A DNA stretch of 64,000 nucleotides from Hofstenia miamia (Eukaryota; Xenacoelomorpha; Acoela), in the NCBI GenBank assembly GCA_004352715.1, contig SCFE01000001.1, forward strand, positions 6,624,409-6,688,408. The letters are read 5' to 3'. The notes under the pieces are model-generated. The model saw only the letters and a list, made by a program, of their open reading frames with translations, ran no database searches and was not told the origin of the DNA. The position numbers and the translations under genes were made by a program. Positions 37,644-50,121 of the stretch are shown here, one piece after another (position 1 is the first letter of the stretch; each line of letters begins with the position of its first letter).

Positions 37644-37886
37644 GGGGTGGGGGGGGGGGGGGNNNNNNNNNNNNNNNNNNNNNNNNNNNNNNNNNNNNNN
37701 NNNNNNNNNNNNNNNNNNNNNNNNNNNNNNNNNNNNNNNNNNNNNNNNNNNNNNNNNNNNNNNNNNNNNNNNNNNNNNNNNNNNNNNNNNNNNNNNNNNN
37801 NNNNNNNNNNNNNNNNNNNNNNNNNNNNNNNNNNNNNNNNNNNNNNNNNNNNNNNNNNNNNNNNNNNNNNNNNNNGGGGGGGGGGC
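37644..37886. repeat. Poly-G tract around an assembly gap
   Basis: About 14 G before, and 11 G after, a 213-N gap (37663-37875). Gly-rich and Pro-rich frames across it are artefacts. Confidence 0.9.
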
Positions 37887-37949
37887 AAGAACGAAACTAT
37901 AGCAAAACTTTATAAGGTAAACCCTACTAGGTAGGGGATATAGTATATA

Positions 37950-38482
37950 CAAAAATGTAACCTTAAACAGCCTAGATTCCGTTTTAAAGGACAAACCATT
38001 TTTTCACATTTACAAAGACTTTTCTCCAAGCCTATTTCCAAATTTGAAAATCGTGAGGCATGGGTAGGTCCTTTGGGAACATACTTCAAAGCAATGTTGG
38101 AAATTTCTATTAAGCTTACATTGCTGAGGCAGAGTTATTGAATAGATTAACAAGTTTTCTTAGAAATTTTCGAATTTTTGAAAAAGATTTAAATTCTCTC
38201 CATGCCTAGTGTTAATGTATTTAGAAGGTTTTGAGCCCCTGGAGGCACCAAAGAACTTTAACTGTTTCTTGATATGTGCAAAGAGATTCCAAACCCATTG
38301 AGGCGTGTCGTGCGCAATGCCAGAAGGCCCCTGCGACCGAAGATTTCGCGCAACGACACGACTCGGTGGAAGAATGCAAACGCGCGGATTTAAAACGAAG
38401 AAGAAAGAGGAGACTCTTTTCTATCATGTGGTGCTTTCAGATTGAGCACACCATTAAAAGTTTAGGAGCTATAAGCGTTTAA
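37950..38482 (+). repeat. Repeat family A, copy 1 (uninterrupted)
   Basis: Matches the reverse complement of 54195-54990 over its whole length. Shared blocks include TAACCTTAAACAG near 37960, CAAATTTGAAAATC near 38038, TTTTTGAAAAAGATTT near 38175, AAAGA(G/T)ATTCCAAACCCATT near 38280, GGTGCTTTCAGATTGAG near 38431 and TATAAGCGTTTAAAA near 38470. An extra GC-richer stretch (about 38305-38380) is longer here than in the other copy. At 38140-38147 this copy holds the uninterrupted 8-mer (GAATAGAT on the plus strand) that was duplicated by an insertion in the other copy. Class unknown; no coding capacity seen. Confidence 0.85.
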
Positions 38483-38788
38483 AATTTTTTTACAGAATCA
38501 TGAACATTTTTTAAAATTCCCCAGGCTGTTTAACGTTAATAATGAATTGCCGCAATGAAGATTACCTGATAGAGCCGCAAGGCATAAATTTAAATACGAT
38601 TGCGAACCAAAATGAATCAGATGCAAAACCAAGAATATACCACAATTCAGTCTCAGAATTAAAGAGGTTTTTACAGGTCAATATGATTTTCTCCCATTTT
38701 CATTCCATTTCCACACTTACTTTATAATATTTACATATTATTTCATTAACTTCTACCTATCAATATAACTCTTAGTATGAGTAGTGTT
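38483..38788. other. Non-coding sequence between repeats A and B
   Basis: The short frame 38542-38727 has no domain signature. Confidence 0.4.
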
Positions 38789-39179
38789 CAGGTTAACAAA
38801 CGATTCCTCCAAACCCAAATAAAAGTTGGCACGGGTTGTGAGTCACACTTGCTTCGGTCGAGACGGTTCCTGTGCCAAAATGTTGAAAATTGCCGGGTCA
38901 GAGAAATGTATTGTTTGAAGGATTTTCCTGAAATATTAGCGGAAGACTAGCCATGCATATTCAATTTAGTATACAATCTACTATGCTATATAAAACCTAC
39001 TCTTAAATTAATGTTAATGACATTGTTTCATGTTAGTTTTGTCAAAAATTTGCAAATACAACTCGGGTTAAAAGCTGACTGCTGCCCATGGGTCGGGTCG
39101 GTCGGGTCATTGGTCATTTGTCTGCGGGTCGGGTTGGGTCGCAAATGTAGAGGTAATTATAAATGAGTCAATACCCTAC
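38789..39179 (+). mobile_element. Repeat family B, solitary diverged copy (hAT-type MITE)
   Basis: Direct match to 54483-54872: shared GGGTTGTG(A/G)GTCACACTTGC, GAGAAATGTATTGTTTGAAG, TATGCTATATAAAAC, TTTCATGTTAGTTTT and CCCATGGGTCGGGTC blocks in the same order. Both ends are eroded (CAGGTTAACAAACG on the left), and I could not confirm a target duplication. GGGTC repeats concentrate in the right third. Confidence 0.75.
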
Positions 39180-39903
39180 CGTTTTCACAACAATTTCAAA
39201 ATCATTTCTAAATGTTTCCATTATTTTCCAATTATTTCCATAACTCTTAGGAGTAGCGGTTCGTCAAATTGAATATAATGTTACCCAAAAATACTATTCA
39301 GTAAAGACGCGTGCTGTTATTGGTTGAAGCTACGGCAGTACCAATGACATAATTTCGGAACGCCCAGTATACACGCCTCACCCAAGGATAATTCAATTTA
39401 ATTTCTACTAAATATTTTAGTTAATTTAGTTTACGTTCTGTACAAAATCGAAATGCAGTCTTATAGGATTATAATTCAATATACGAAATGCATATTTGGG
39501 ATTATTCATGTAGCTTTCTATAGATAATTATATTATTTGCCTTGTCATTGAGTATATATACACATATGTACACATGTATATCCAAGGTGGGGCCAAAATT
39601 CGCGCGCAATACTTAAATCACTAAAAAATTGTTTATATAAGCCGATAATAGCTTATGTAATTTACATGTGGCTATTTGACATATAGCCAGTTGTTTGTGT
39701 ATGCAAATCGTCTGAGGACTATGGAAGAAGTAAAAGAATACATTACTTTAGTGTGCACAGATTCACACTGAAGTCTTGAAAAGTGTTCTGATTTTCCTTA
39801 ATTTCATTTTCAGAAAACGAAGGGAGTCACTTTGAACCGTTACTGTAACTATTTTCTATTTCGAGTTTTGTGACAAAGAAAGGATATATAAATGAACAAA
39901 TAC

Positions 39904-39953
<50 letters not shown>

Positions 39954-40204
39954 CATATATATATACATATATATAAAGTTGTTTTCGTCGCGGACGGTTG
40001 GTTACACTGAGTGCTCCGCGTGTTTTCACATTAAATAGTTCAAGCTGGAGAAATATTTCTCATTGACAAAATATTGCATTCTTTTTTCTTAGGATCTTAG
40101 TAGATTTAAATATTTTTCTCTCGCTGGTTCCCTCTCAGAGCCTATGCCCGGTAAGATCTTGTATTGTTTATATACGCGTGTAAATTTATTACCAAACAAG
40201 TCAA
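39180..40204. other. Non-coding sequence with a long (TA)n
   Basis: (TA)n with TATACA interruptions at 39905-39975. The following GC-richer stretch (39980-40150) may be the degraded 5' part of the retrotransposon that begins next. Confidence 0.45.
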
Positions 40205-40581
40205 TATGCCATTCTGTATTGCATGTAGTGAGAAAAAAGCGACGTTAACAGATGCAAGCGCTAACACTATGTGCTCAAATTACACAAATAAAAAATCCTC
40301 CTCCCCCCAGGTTGCAAAATTTGTATAAAAATAGATAGATCCAAATTCGGACAAAGAAAAAATCATCATTGATAATGCCAATAAACTTAAAAACTGTTCT
40401 TTTCAATTTTCAGTTTATATATCAAAAGGTCTAACTAAAGTGGAACAACAAGAACAAAACGAATCCCTATAAAAAGACGAGAGCTAATCCAATCGGAAAA
40501 GTATAGTGGAAAAGATTTGAAAATTATTAATCTTAAACTCTATGTTTGTCAAAATGATAAATGGGTTCCACAAGGCAACTG
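40205..40581 (+). pseudogene. Retrotransposon ORF1 carboxyl-terminal remnant
   Basis: Translations give MPFCIACSEKKATLTDAS, then FSVYISKGLTKVEQQEQ, and after a one-base shift RRELIQSEKYSGKDLKI, ending WVPQGN and a stop at about 40579-40581, 18 bases before the endonuclease start. The GLT...RRELI...KLYV pattern is the usual basic carboxyl end of ORF1 proteins in CR1-like elements. One stop and one frameshift. Confidence 0.55.
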
Positions 40582-40598
40582 ACTAAAATTTATCTTCT

Positions 40599-41502
40599 TT
40601 GTCTTCTTACACAAAACAACTTAACTCTTTGCCAAGAATATTCTCAAATAATATTAATGGTTTTTTGTCAAAATTTCGTGATATTGATTATATGACTAAT
40701 TATAAAGAATATGATGTAATAATGCTACAAGAAACTAAGTTATCATTGCGTATAATAAATGAAGAGATTCAGATTAAGAACTTACTTGCATAGGCAAGAA
40801 CGTGATCTTACTAAGATTAAGAATAAATCTGGAGGTGGTAGTTTGATAATATATACGAGAAAAATATGGGAAAGAAATAGTCCAAAAGTATATTTACAAC
40901 TATCAGAAAGTGATATTGAATTATTGGCAATTGTCTGTGGTCCGGTTTATTTACCGGTAGTTATTCTGATCAACATTTATATACCACGTGATCGTAGTAA
41001 AAGAAGAGCAAATTCAATGCTAGGAAATGCAATTCAGAAATGCATTGCAAAATATCCTCGTGCTTTTGTTTTCGTAATTGGTGATGCAAATCAGGAAAAT
41101 CTAGAGTGTTTAGAATATTACAACTTCAAAAACTTTGTAGAAAGTCGCACATTTGTTCCTTCATTAAGTCAGATGTTGCTTATCTTGCAAAGGGAAATTA
41201 CTATGATAACTCCTATGACCATTGGAAATGTAAATATTATGTATCATCTAAGTTTGACATTAACACCAAAATTTGCAACGAATATAAAACTACCTAATAA
41301 AATTATGCAATGCGATAGCTTAGATGACTACGATTGCAATACAATCAGGCATATGATAGATGAAACAAATTGGAAATTAATGTTGCAAGAGAATGATGTT
41401 GATATTTTAATAGATACAGTAGATAAGCTTGTTAGTGATATTATTAACAAAGCAAAAAAGAAAACAGTTATAGGACAGATAAAAAGAAAAATTCTGACTT
41501 AG
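40599..41502 (+). pseudogene. Retrotransposon endonuclease domain (two overlapping frames)
   Basis: The first frame (40599-40793) has IFSNNINGFLSKFRDIDY and YDVIMLQETKL, the N-terminal part of EEP-fold endonucleases with the catalytic Glu in QET. The second frame (from 40759) continues with GGGSLIIYTRK, INIYIPRD and FVFVIGDANQ, the degraded GDFN motif. A third overlapping frame (41106-41297) supplies the Y-GNYYDNSYDH segment, so there are two shifts around 41130-41230. The domain normally nicks target DNA to prime reverse transcription. Inactivated by frameshifts. Confidence 0.8.
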
Positions 41503-41572
41503 ATTTATTGTTTAAAGGGAAAAGGCAAGCATTAAAATTAGGAGAAAAGCCAATATAAACAAAATTCAAAGA

Positions 41573-42742
41573 ATGATAGTGAAAAAAGTTGGATATCTCA
41601 GGAAAGAACAACTTGTGAATTTAACGACAACCGAACTAGACAAGGAGGTAAGAAGACGCACAAAAGGTAGGAAGAGTAATCTCAATTTGAATAAGAGTGA
41701 AGCAATTCTCTTTAATGATCATTTCAGCCGTTTTAATAGGTATAAAATTAAAGATGACGATCAATGTGCTATAATTTATCTAGATCCTTAAATTTCTGTT
41801 GAAAAAGTAAAACAACTCTTTAGTAAAATCATTCATCATCAGGGCTTTCAAATGTACAAAATTGGGTTTATAAGTTGTTTTCAAGTCAAATCTCAGAGGT
41901 ATATGCCAAAATCTTTAATAAATGTTTTGAGAGTATAAAATATCCAACAAAGTGGAAAATTGTTCTAGTAATACCAGTAACAAAAGTAAATAACATTGGA
42001 AAAATCTGTGAAGAAAACTTGAAGTTCAGACCAATCACAGTCGCACCAACTGTGGCTAGAATTATAGATAAGTATGCAGTGAATATTTACATGGAACGAA
42101 TGTATAAAACATTTGATAAATACCAATTTGCATACAAGGAAGGAAGAGGGACTACTGATGCACTTTTATATACAATGAACTACATCTATAAAATTTTGAA
42201 CGCTGATAAAACTTCAATTGTGAGAGTCACTTTCTTTGCTTACTCGAGCGCATTCAATACTATACTACAAAACAAACTAGTTAAGGGAATTGAACAGCAA
42301 AATAAATGGCTGTCACAATGGATTAAACAATTCATGGATAACTGGACCCAAAAATACGCTTTAATAAATCAAATTATACTGGTAATACTAGAATAGTTGT
42401 GGGTGTACCACAGGGTGGTCCCTCAGTGGAACCTTATTTACAGATAAAACTAATTCAATATCGAATGAATCTATAGACATAGATTGCAAAAAGTGTGATA
42501 TTGCCAAATACTCAGACGATATGAGATTAATAGGCAATATTCGAAGTGAGACTGCATTAAATGATTTCACTTTATATCAAAATACTTTTAGGCAGTATGT
42601 GATAAAGAAAATTAATTTTCAAATAAAAGCATTTTTGTTAGCATATCTAAAGGAAGATAAGCAAAAAATTTTTTTCCCGTCATATATCTGTCCACTATAC
42701 TTATATGCTGCAGAAATATGGGTACCTGCAATAAAACAATAA
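41573..42742 (+). pseudogene. Retrotransposon reverse transcriptase (catalytic residue lost)
   Basis: 41573-41791 gives the pre-RT linker (LFNDHFSRFNRY). 41875-42396 contains FRPITVAPTVARIIDKY, DKYQFAYKEGRGTTDALLY and the motif A block TFFAYSSAFNTI, where the Asp usually found as F-D-FSSAFNT is Ala. After a shift, VVVGVPQGGPSVEPYL is the PQG motif. 42521-42742 follows IAKYSDDMRLIGNI (motif C, SDD). A dead RT: a missing motif A Asp plus shifts near 41800, 42390 and 42430. 42742 is followed by a stop and another shift before the carboxyl end. Confidence 0.85.
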
Positions 42743-42769
42743 CAGAGAAAATGAGACCACTAACCCTGC

Positions 42770-43027
42770 TTGAAAAAATTACAAAGATTAAGAAAAGGTT
42801 GGTACAAGTCGCAAATAAATTACATGTATCTAAGGCAATTTCAAGCTACACTAGATAAAATTCGGAGAGACGAAAGACATCCGCTATTCACAAAGTTTGA
42901 GAAATCAAGTGGAAAGACTCGCAATGACCTGGTATTACCCAAATACAATCCTGTGGAATTTAAAAAATCCTTTGTTTATTCTGCTAGCTATTATATTTCA
43001 ACTGGAATCTGCCCGCCGTTCCTATAA
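42770..43027 (+). pseudogene. Retrotransposon carboxyl-terminal fragment
   Basis: LKKLQRLRKGWYK and DERHPLFTKFEKSSGKTRND, then PKYNPVEFKKSFVYSASYYI, match the usual carboxyl-terminal pattern HPL...FE...KTRN...P...T..FK.SF..SA in CR1-type elements. It ends at a stop (43025-43027), about 60 bp before the (CATA)n tail. Confidence 0.75.
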
Positions 43028-43088
43028 AAATTGTCCATTTCTTTTTACATTGTAACTTTTTGCCATGCACGGGAATTAAAACGACGCA

Positions 43089-43123
43089 CATACATACATA
43101 CATACATACATACATACATACAT
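43089..43123. repeat. (CATA)n tetranucleotide, probable retrotransposon tail
   Basis: About nine CATA units directly after the retrotransposon carboxyl-terminal coding region. Microsatellite tails are usual in several non-LTR clades. Confidence 0.85.
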
Positions 43124-45380
43124 GCACATACTTATGTGTTGGAACCGTACTTATGCATAAAATCTCAAATTTCTTTAGAGACACTATAGCACTGGAGTGA
43201 TTACTTAGTCAATGTGGTTTGACGCTAACCGAATTTAGCCGTTGTATTCACCATGCAATTTTTAATTATTAGCTAAACCATTTTTCAGAAATCATAAATA
43301 AGATAAACTTTGTCTTTGGACAAAACCTTTGGATGAAACGTTCAATAATTTGCATGATTCAGACTAAATTTCTAAATACATTCTGAAAGTGTTCCTAAAA
43401 ATTTTTCAATACTTACTTTGCAACTACTGGAGTGCTTATTACGAAAGTGCTTAAGAATTTCTTAATTTGAAATAAATTACCGTAAAAATATAACAACAGG
43501 TATAATATGTTTGAAATTAAATACAATATTATAACTTTAATTAGTAATTTAAATTAAAGCTAGGTAAAAGTTTTATATTTCAAGCACTAAATATCATTAA
43601 ATTTTAAGTAATATTGCGTCATTATTTCCTATTTTGATTAAAAATGCAAATAATAAAGCCAATTAAAACTTACGTCAATTACTTGGTAAGATTTCGCATC
43701 TATTGCATTATTTTATGTACACGCAACTAACATCATACATTTTTTAAATAGAAATGTGAAAAGGAATTATCATGCTAACACACAATTTCAATTAATCTAC
43801 TTCATTCACTTTTTTAAGAATGTACTGTATTTATGTTAAGTATCACATAGATAGAAAGCTAGAATTCTATTATATAAATGGAAATTTTATTAAATATTTA
43901 ACATTTTCACCGTGAATATGCTTACAATTCTGATATTTGATATATATAGGTTCAATTTTTAAATTAATGTTTTTACAGACATTTTCGACAGGATGGCATT
44001 AAAAATAGGGGCTTGGTCAAATAGTCTGAAAATTAGTTAACTTAAATTTTTAAGTATTTTACTTTACACAAAAATTTAGGAAAATACGTGGTAAAAAACT
44101 TCAAAAACTAAATTTTAGGTATACTTTTCACATGTAATTAAAGTTTTTCTTTTTTAGTTGTCCAAGATGTTTAATAATTTCTCAAAATATCTTTGTTGGG
44201 AAGTTTTAATTTAATCCTCTGAAAAAAAATCTCGAAAAAGCTTAAACAGAAATCCTCAGTGTAGCACACACAAATCTGGACAACGGTTTGTACAAAAATT
44301 ATAGCACCGCTTATTAAAACGTTAAAAAAGTTGATAAATAGTATTGTTTCTAAATTGCTTTATTGACCTTATTTATTGTTTTTGAGTTTATTAATTATAA
44401 TACTGTATTCCAATTCTATGTTGTGACATAATGTTCATATATTTTAATAAAAACAATAACTTTCAACATACATAATTATTTAGAACTTTCGGAAATTTAA
44501 AAATTCTGTCTATAAAAAGTAACATTTTTTAAATGGCATGTTTCTATAAATTTTGTTAGCACCTGAATCAACATTCTCAATGTTTGAGAAAGTTGGGCGA
44601 TAATGTACTCACACAAGCGGAAAATACACTAATGCGTGTTAAAAATTCCAAGGATGATTGTTCAATCACACATCAAATAAATCTAAAAACATCATCATAC
44701 AAATGTTCTTCGGTCATATGCAACACACGGTTTGATGCGCTACTAGATAATCTGTTTGAAAATTCAAATTTCTGGAAAATTTTTTGATATTGGAAAACCA
44801 ATTTTCAGTCCTCAATTGCCCACTATTCCAATTCCCTTGTTGTTTAGCAAATCTTTGAATATTTACATTACAGTATCAATTCAATAGTGATACAAACAAG
44901 TAATAAATTATTGTGTAGTATAAATATTACAGAAGCACACTTTTAAATTAATGAAAACATGCGAATAGCATAATTCAGTGTTTAAATATTAGTTGACCTT
45001 ACTTTAATAAGATCAGCTCTTCTATGTACATTCAGTTCTTGAAATTACCAAATAAATATGCCACGGATACCCACCTGACTTGGAAGCCTTAAGAGAAAAT
45101 ATGACATGGTGACTAGGCTGACCAGACACAATCCTGACCCGGTAACAAGGCCTTGGAAATATGATTTTTATCAAAATATAAGAAATTAAATACTTTGAAG
45201 ACGTTACTAGTTATAGGACGGACAGCAATAGATTGCAAGCAAAAGCGGTAATAATTCACATACTTTTTATGCATCAGATCAGCTTTAGTTTTCCATCATT
45301 GTAAAAGAATGTATTAAATTTGTTTAGACGAACATTTTTTATAAAAAAATTATATATTTAAAGACATACATGTACACAGC

Positions 45381-45429
<49 letters not shown>

Positions 45430-46744
45430 TTATTTGTGAACATAAATGATCTTTCTTAGCTGTAAATGTATTTTATTGAGGGAATAAAATCGTTAATTCA
45501 AATTATATGTCCCCATTTTTATATGTTAATATCAAGACGATTCATCGTTGGATTTCCTTCTAACTTAATAAACTAATATCAGTTAGCTGATGCATATTCA
45601 TTATTAAAAGCCTATCAAATAGTTTCATTGCTATATTTTCTGCTATTTTCAATTCATAGTGTTAAATTAGCATTTTAAAAATACTTTCTTTAGATGGGTG
45701 TGGAAGTAATCATATTTCTGAATCATTATAACATTCCATGTTTTTGCCCTCGTTTAATGTCGTCTAGACTCTTCAATATATAAATATAAGCATACATCAC
45801 AAATGTAAATATAATCAAGTCTAGATGAAAAATCAATATTGTGGTTTACTCGATGTTAATATTGGACCAATTTTTGATTCCATATGATTAAATTTGTTTG
45901 TTAAAAATATTGAAAACCTTTGCCATAATTAGAAAATCAAACTTTACTTGTGACGATCAAATTTGATTTTATATTTGAATTTGAGATTTTAAAATTCCAT
46001 CTTTCCTAATATATTGTGTTTCAATATTGTATTGAAATATTGCAATTTTGACAGATGAAATAACTATTTTAATTTTAGTAACCTTTAAAAGAATATTAAT
46101 TTATTAAGAATGTCACTGTTCTACAACCTGGTTATTTCACAAGAACAAACAATTTAATGTATACTATACAGTATCCACAACTTTATTATCATAAGCCGTC
46201 AACAGCATAATTAGCTGTCAACTCAAGGAATTTTTTAATTAGAAAAACCATATTGAAAAGAACATGATAGCGATATTGTAAAAGTGCTTCAACTGTTTGA
46301 CTTTGAAAAAATATTTTTAGAATTATTCTCTGCATGTGTCTTAAATTCTAATTAATTATTAATTAAATTTATTTCGTTGCCAGCGTTTTTATAAAACACC
46401 ACAAGATGTTTTATTATTTTCTAATATTTAGTGTATTTTAGTCATTACGATATCCTCATGACAAGTAAATTCTCGAAAAGCATTCAGTGTAGATATTTAC
46501 CCATATATACATGCATGCAAATAACCTTTACACAAATTTAAGTGCAATTAAATACGCTTAGGTATGAATTTAAATATCAATATGCCTATTTACTTACAAT
46601 TAATGAGTGTAAAATGTACAGTACATATAGGAATTCAAGCCCTTCTAAATGTGTGTAAGAATAAGTTATTTCCCAAAGATTGTTACAATGTGCATTAGCT
46701 GGTATAGAATTAACACCCTTTATATTTACATTAAATTCAGTTCT

Positions 46745-46780
<36 letters not shown>

Positions 46781-49700
46781 CAGTACTGTATACAAGATTT
46801 GAAACTTTATATTTATCCCAAAATTGCAGATATTTGTCCCTTGCCTCTTTCAGGACCCGATTATAATTTTCCTTCTTTAGTGCTTATTACATTAAAAACA
46901 ATAAATTTAAAATATTTTAAGATTTCTGCAATTTTTAGCTTTAAATTGCGGTTTTCAAGAGCATGTGCACATTATTTTAGCATTAATCAACACCTTATAT
47001 TTATATACGTTTGATTAAAATACAGGCTATTGGAATTACATTAAATATGTTCACGGAGTTTCTAATTGTGTACAAATGAAAGATAAATTTCCAATAATAG
47101 TGCTTCAAAATTTCTTAAATTTATGGCAGTGATCGCTACATTCACAACATCTAATGAATAATAAAGAGCTTTACATGCATACAACCAACCAAAGAAGTTA
47201 CAGAAATTATCACATTTACTTATTCATTTTTTAGATTTACGTTGTCTTAATTTTCTTCCAATTAGCTTAGCCATTATATGAAATAATTCTTGTGAATAAA
47301 CTGAAATATTTCATAACATGTATCAATATTACTGTACATCAATTCGGAAATTCAATTATTATTTCATTCTGCTCGCATAAAATAGAGTCAGTATCTGCTG
47401 TGTTTTATAACTAAGGCCATCATAGATCCAAAGGCATAGAGAAAATATTTCAATAATACCAAATCATAAATTGTTGAATATAGTTAACTCATTTCAGTTT
47501 TGACTTTAGTGTATATCTTGTTCGTTGAGATTTAAAAGTACTAGGATTTACATTTTTTGCAAGATATATATTTGGTTCTGTAATATAAATTTACCCAGAT
47601 TGAACACCTCCTTCAATGCCACTGCTTTCTATATTTTAGTGAATTAGTCTTACGAGTAACAATGCCTTGTGGTTCTTCTTTGTCTAAAATTTTCAATTGC
47701 TATTGTTTTATCTTCTCGTTTCATGATTGTTAGCATAATTTCTCAAAAGTACAGGTTGCCTGAAAAGATTCTTATAAATTTTTTCTAGCTAAAACCTTAT
47801 AACAAATCATCTATATTTTAAAATATTAATAAAGTAGTTTCTTTACAAATTGAAAAATACTCTTAGTGGGAGATAACAAAGCCAAATTATGGAGCTAAAT
47901 ACTGCGTATACCAAGAACTGAATGCGGAGGTGGGATTCCAGCGTAGGTTGCTGCAGGGGCATTATTTTCAGATACAGGGCGGAAGTTGACCTCATTTAAA
48001 TTTATAATAATTTTTAAATTCCCAGAATATTTCAAAGGAGGTTAATAATGAGTTAATGACAGTGGGTGTAAACGGAAAACAGTCTGCATGTAAAGAACGT
48101 TACCAACTCAAAATGAGTCGGATAGAAAATTTATAAAACGAAGCATGGCGGTTGAGCAGTTAACCACGGTTTGGTGGTACTTTTCGTTTCCTAGAGCTCT
48201 TAATTCTTTAACAGTTTTGAAAGATTTATGTGAAATTTGGTAATATTGATTGACATTTTTATGAAAAATATAGAATACTATAATTTGAGAATGACAACTT
48301 GAAATATTGTTGTATAATAAGTAAGGGGAGTTTGGGATACCTTAAGGACCCCAGATATTAGGCTTATATAAATTGACTATTGCATCTTGAAAAATAGCGT
48401 CAAATACACAATATTCAAAGTTTGAACATGTAAGCGAATAGCCAAACCAAGGAAAGTATTAAAAAATGAGCCCCCACACACGACCTTCTATGTAGTAAAC
48501 CCCGGTAATCGAAAAATATTTTAATAAAAATATTCAAACTTTTCACTGTCAGATACAACAGTTATTCAGAACATCACATAGTTCACCGCAAATTAAATTT
48601 ACTGATGCTAAAAAAGAATAAAACATTGGAGGCTTTTGAAAAAAAGAGTTTGGCAAGTTTTTTGTAGACGGATATTCAACAATTATACTACATTTTGAAA
48701 ATGAAATATTTATAGGGCGTTTCAAAATGCATGCATTTATTTAATATAGAAAGGGGTTCGTGAGACCAAGCTAGCCTGGACTTCCTGCTCTGCGTGGGTC
48801 GTGACACTTTCTAAAGACTTGATCCGTAAAAAAGCTTCTCAATAGTTCGACACGGTTAAAATATTCAGCTAAAGCTTAGAAACAGATTTACTGATAGGTA
48901 ATAATTCAATTTTACATTACCTGCTCTATATTAGATTGCCATGCTCATCTGTAAAATACATTATGCTGGAGAATTTTAAAAATAAATGAAAATACCATTC
49001 CTACCATCTTAGAACTGCTGGAATTTGTCATCATTATCAGAATCATGCCAAGTAAAAACAAATAATATTGTCATTTTTACAATGAGTACTCAACCTTATT
49101 TTTGGAAAAGTTTTGATTTTACAGTGTTTTTATGGCTTTTATGCTTGAAATCCATTAGAATCTGACGTAGTTTTCTCTTGTCATTTATCCTAGGTATGTG
49201 GATATTACTTGAGAAAAATTTCAGATGCCTACGATAATTTGCGTAAGACACAATGAGTCGCTTATGATAGCAAGGAACTAGCAAACTGGAATATCAGCAA
49301 TGATGCTTCATCTGACCATGTCAAAAATTGTTTTGCCCAATACTAATTGTTCTTATGCTCATTTAAGCCAGAACCAATTGCATTACTCCGTGGCGTCCTA
49401 AAAGTACCCAAACCGTGTCACGTAGTAAAAAGTAAACAAATTCTAATCGCTAACATATATTAGGTTTATGAATGTAATTAAGGAGGTCATTATTGATTTA
49501 GCTAATAGAACAAATGATGAAAATACTTATATTTATACAAATAAAATATATGTAGCATGCTAAAAGACATTTATAAAAAATCCATTGCAAAATCATAGCA
49601 TCAAATAATTTTTGTTATATACAGGAATACTTAACTTGATTAATGTTAATGGTTGAATGTCGGATTAATTTAAATTCTATACTTTCTTATTGTTTCCTAG

Positions 49701-50121
49701 GTGGTAAACATTTGATTTCAACAGGTCGCTTCCTATATTTCAAGTTTCAACGAATATCTAGTTAAATTCATTCAATTTCGCGTATAATGCAAATTTTTTG
49801 ATTTAACGAGTGTCTGTTTATAAAACTGATTTCTCCTTGTTTTCTTCCGTCTACATTTTATATATATATGTATAAAACTAACATGTAAATTAATGTGTAA
49901 ATACTGTTAAAAAGTAAATATTTTAACATAAATAAAAATTAGAGATGTAGCATAGTAATGATCCGTCTCTGGTTTAATCTAAACGCCATTCTACCCTGAC
50001 AAATTACAAAATGTGTGGTATAACAATAAATGTAGCAGACTACACCAGATGTGCCTAGTAAAGTGCTAATAAATAAGGATTGTGCTGTGGGATATTTCAA
50101 GCTGGATAATATAAAATTTAT
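43124..50121. other. Seven kilobases of non-coding AT-rich sequence
   Basis: (TA)n arrays at 45381-45424 and 46747-46779. GC-richer short patches at about 45060-45160 and 47900-48130 show no recognisable coding. The frames at 44584-44787, 46799-47014 and 49096-49284 have no domain signature. If the GPCR exon at 51.7 kb belongs to a working gene, part of this stretch may be its intron. Confidence 0.45.

Larger units (their letters stand above)
40205..43123 (+). mobile_element. Non-LTR retrotransposon, CR1/Rex1-like, multiply frameshifted
   Basis: Read in order, the element shows an ORF1 carboxyl end (40205-40581), an apurinic-type endonuclease (40599-41500), RT finger, palm and thumb (41573-42740) and a carboxyl-terminal region (42770-43027), followed by a (CATA)n tract that probably marks its 3' tail. 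At least five frame changes and stops separate the parts. Motif order and the YNF-VESRTF, GNYYDNSYDH and QFAYKEGRGTTDAL stretches recall CR1/Rex1-group elements; clade assignment is inference. Target duplications were not identified. Confidence 0.85.

Noticed and set aside
37524-37994. Pro- and Gly-rich frames
   Set aside because: Poly-G/C flanks and a 213-N gap.
38221-38482. Cys-rich frames on both strands over repeat A
   Set aside because: The other copy of repeat A does not preserve them, so they are not constrained.
49096-49284. Possible downstream GPCR exon (an acceptor-like TTCCAG precedes it in a compatible phase)
   Set aside because: The translation is highly basic with no transmembrane character and no DRY or NPxxY motif; it cannot follow Cys of TM3.
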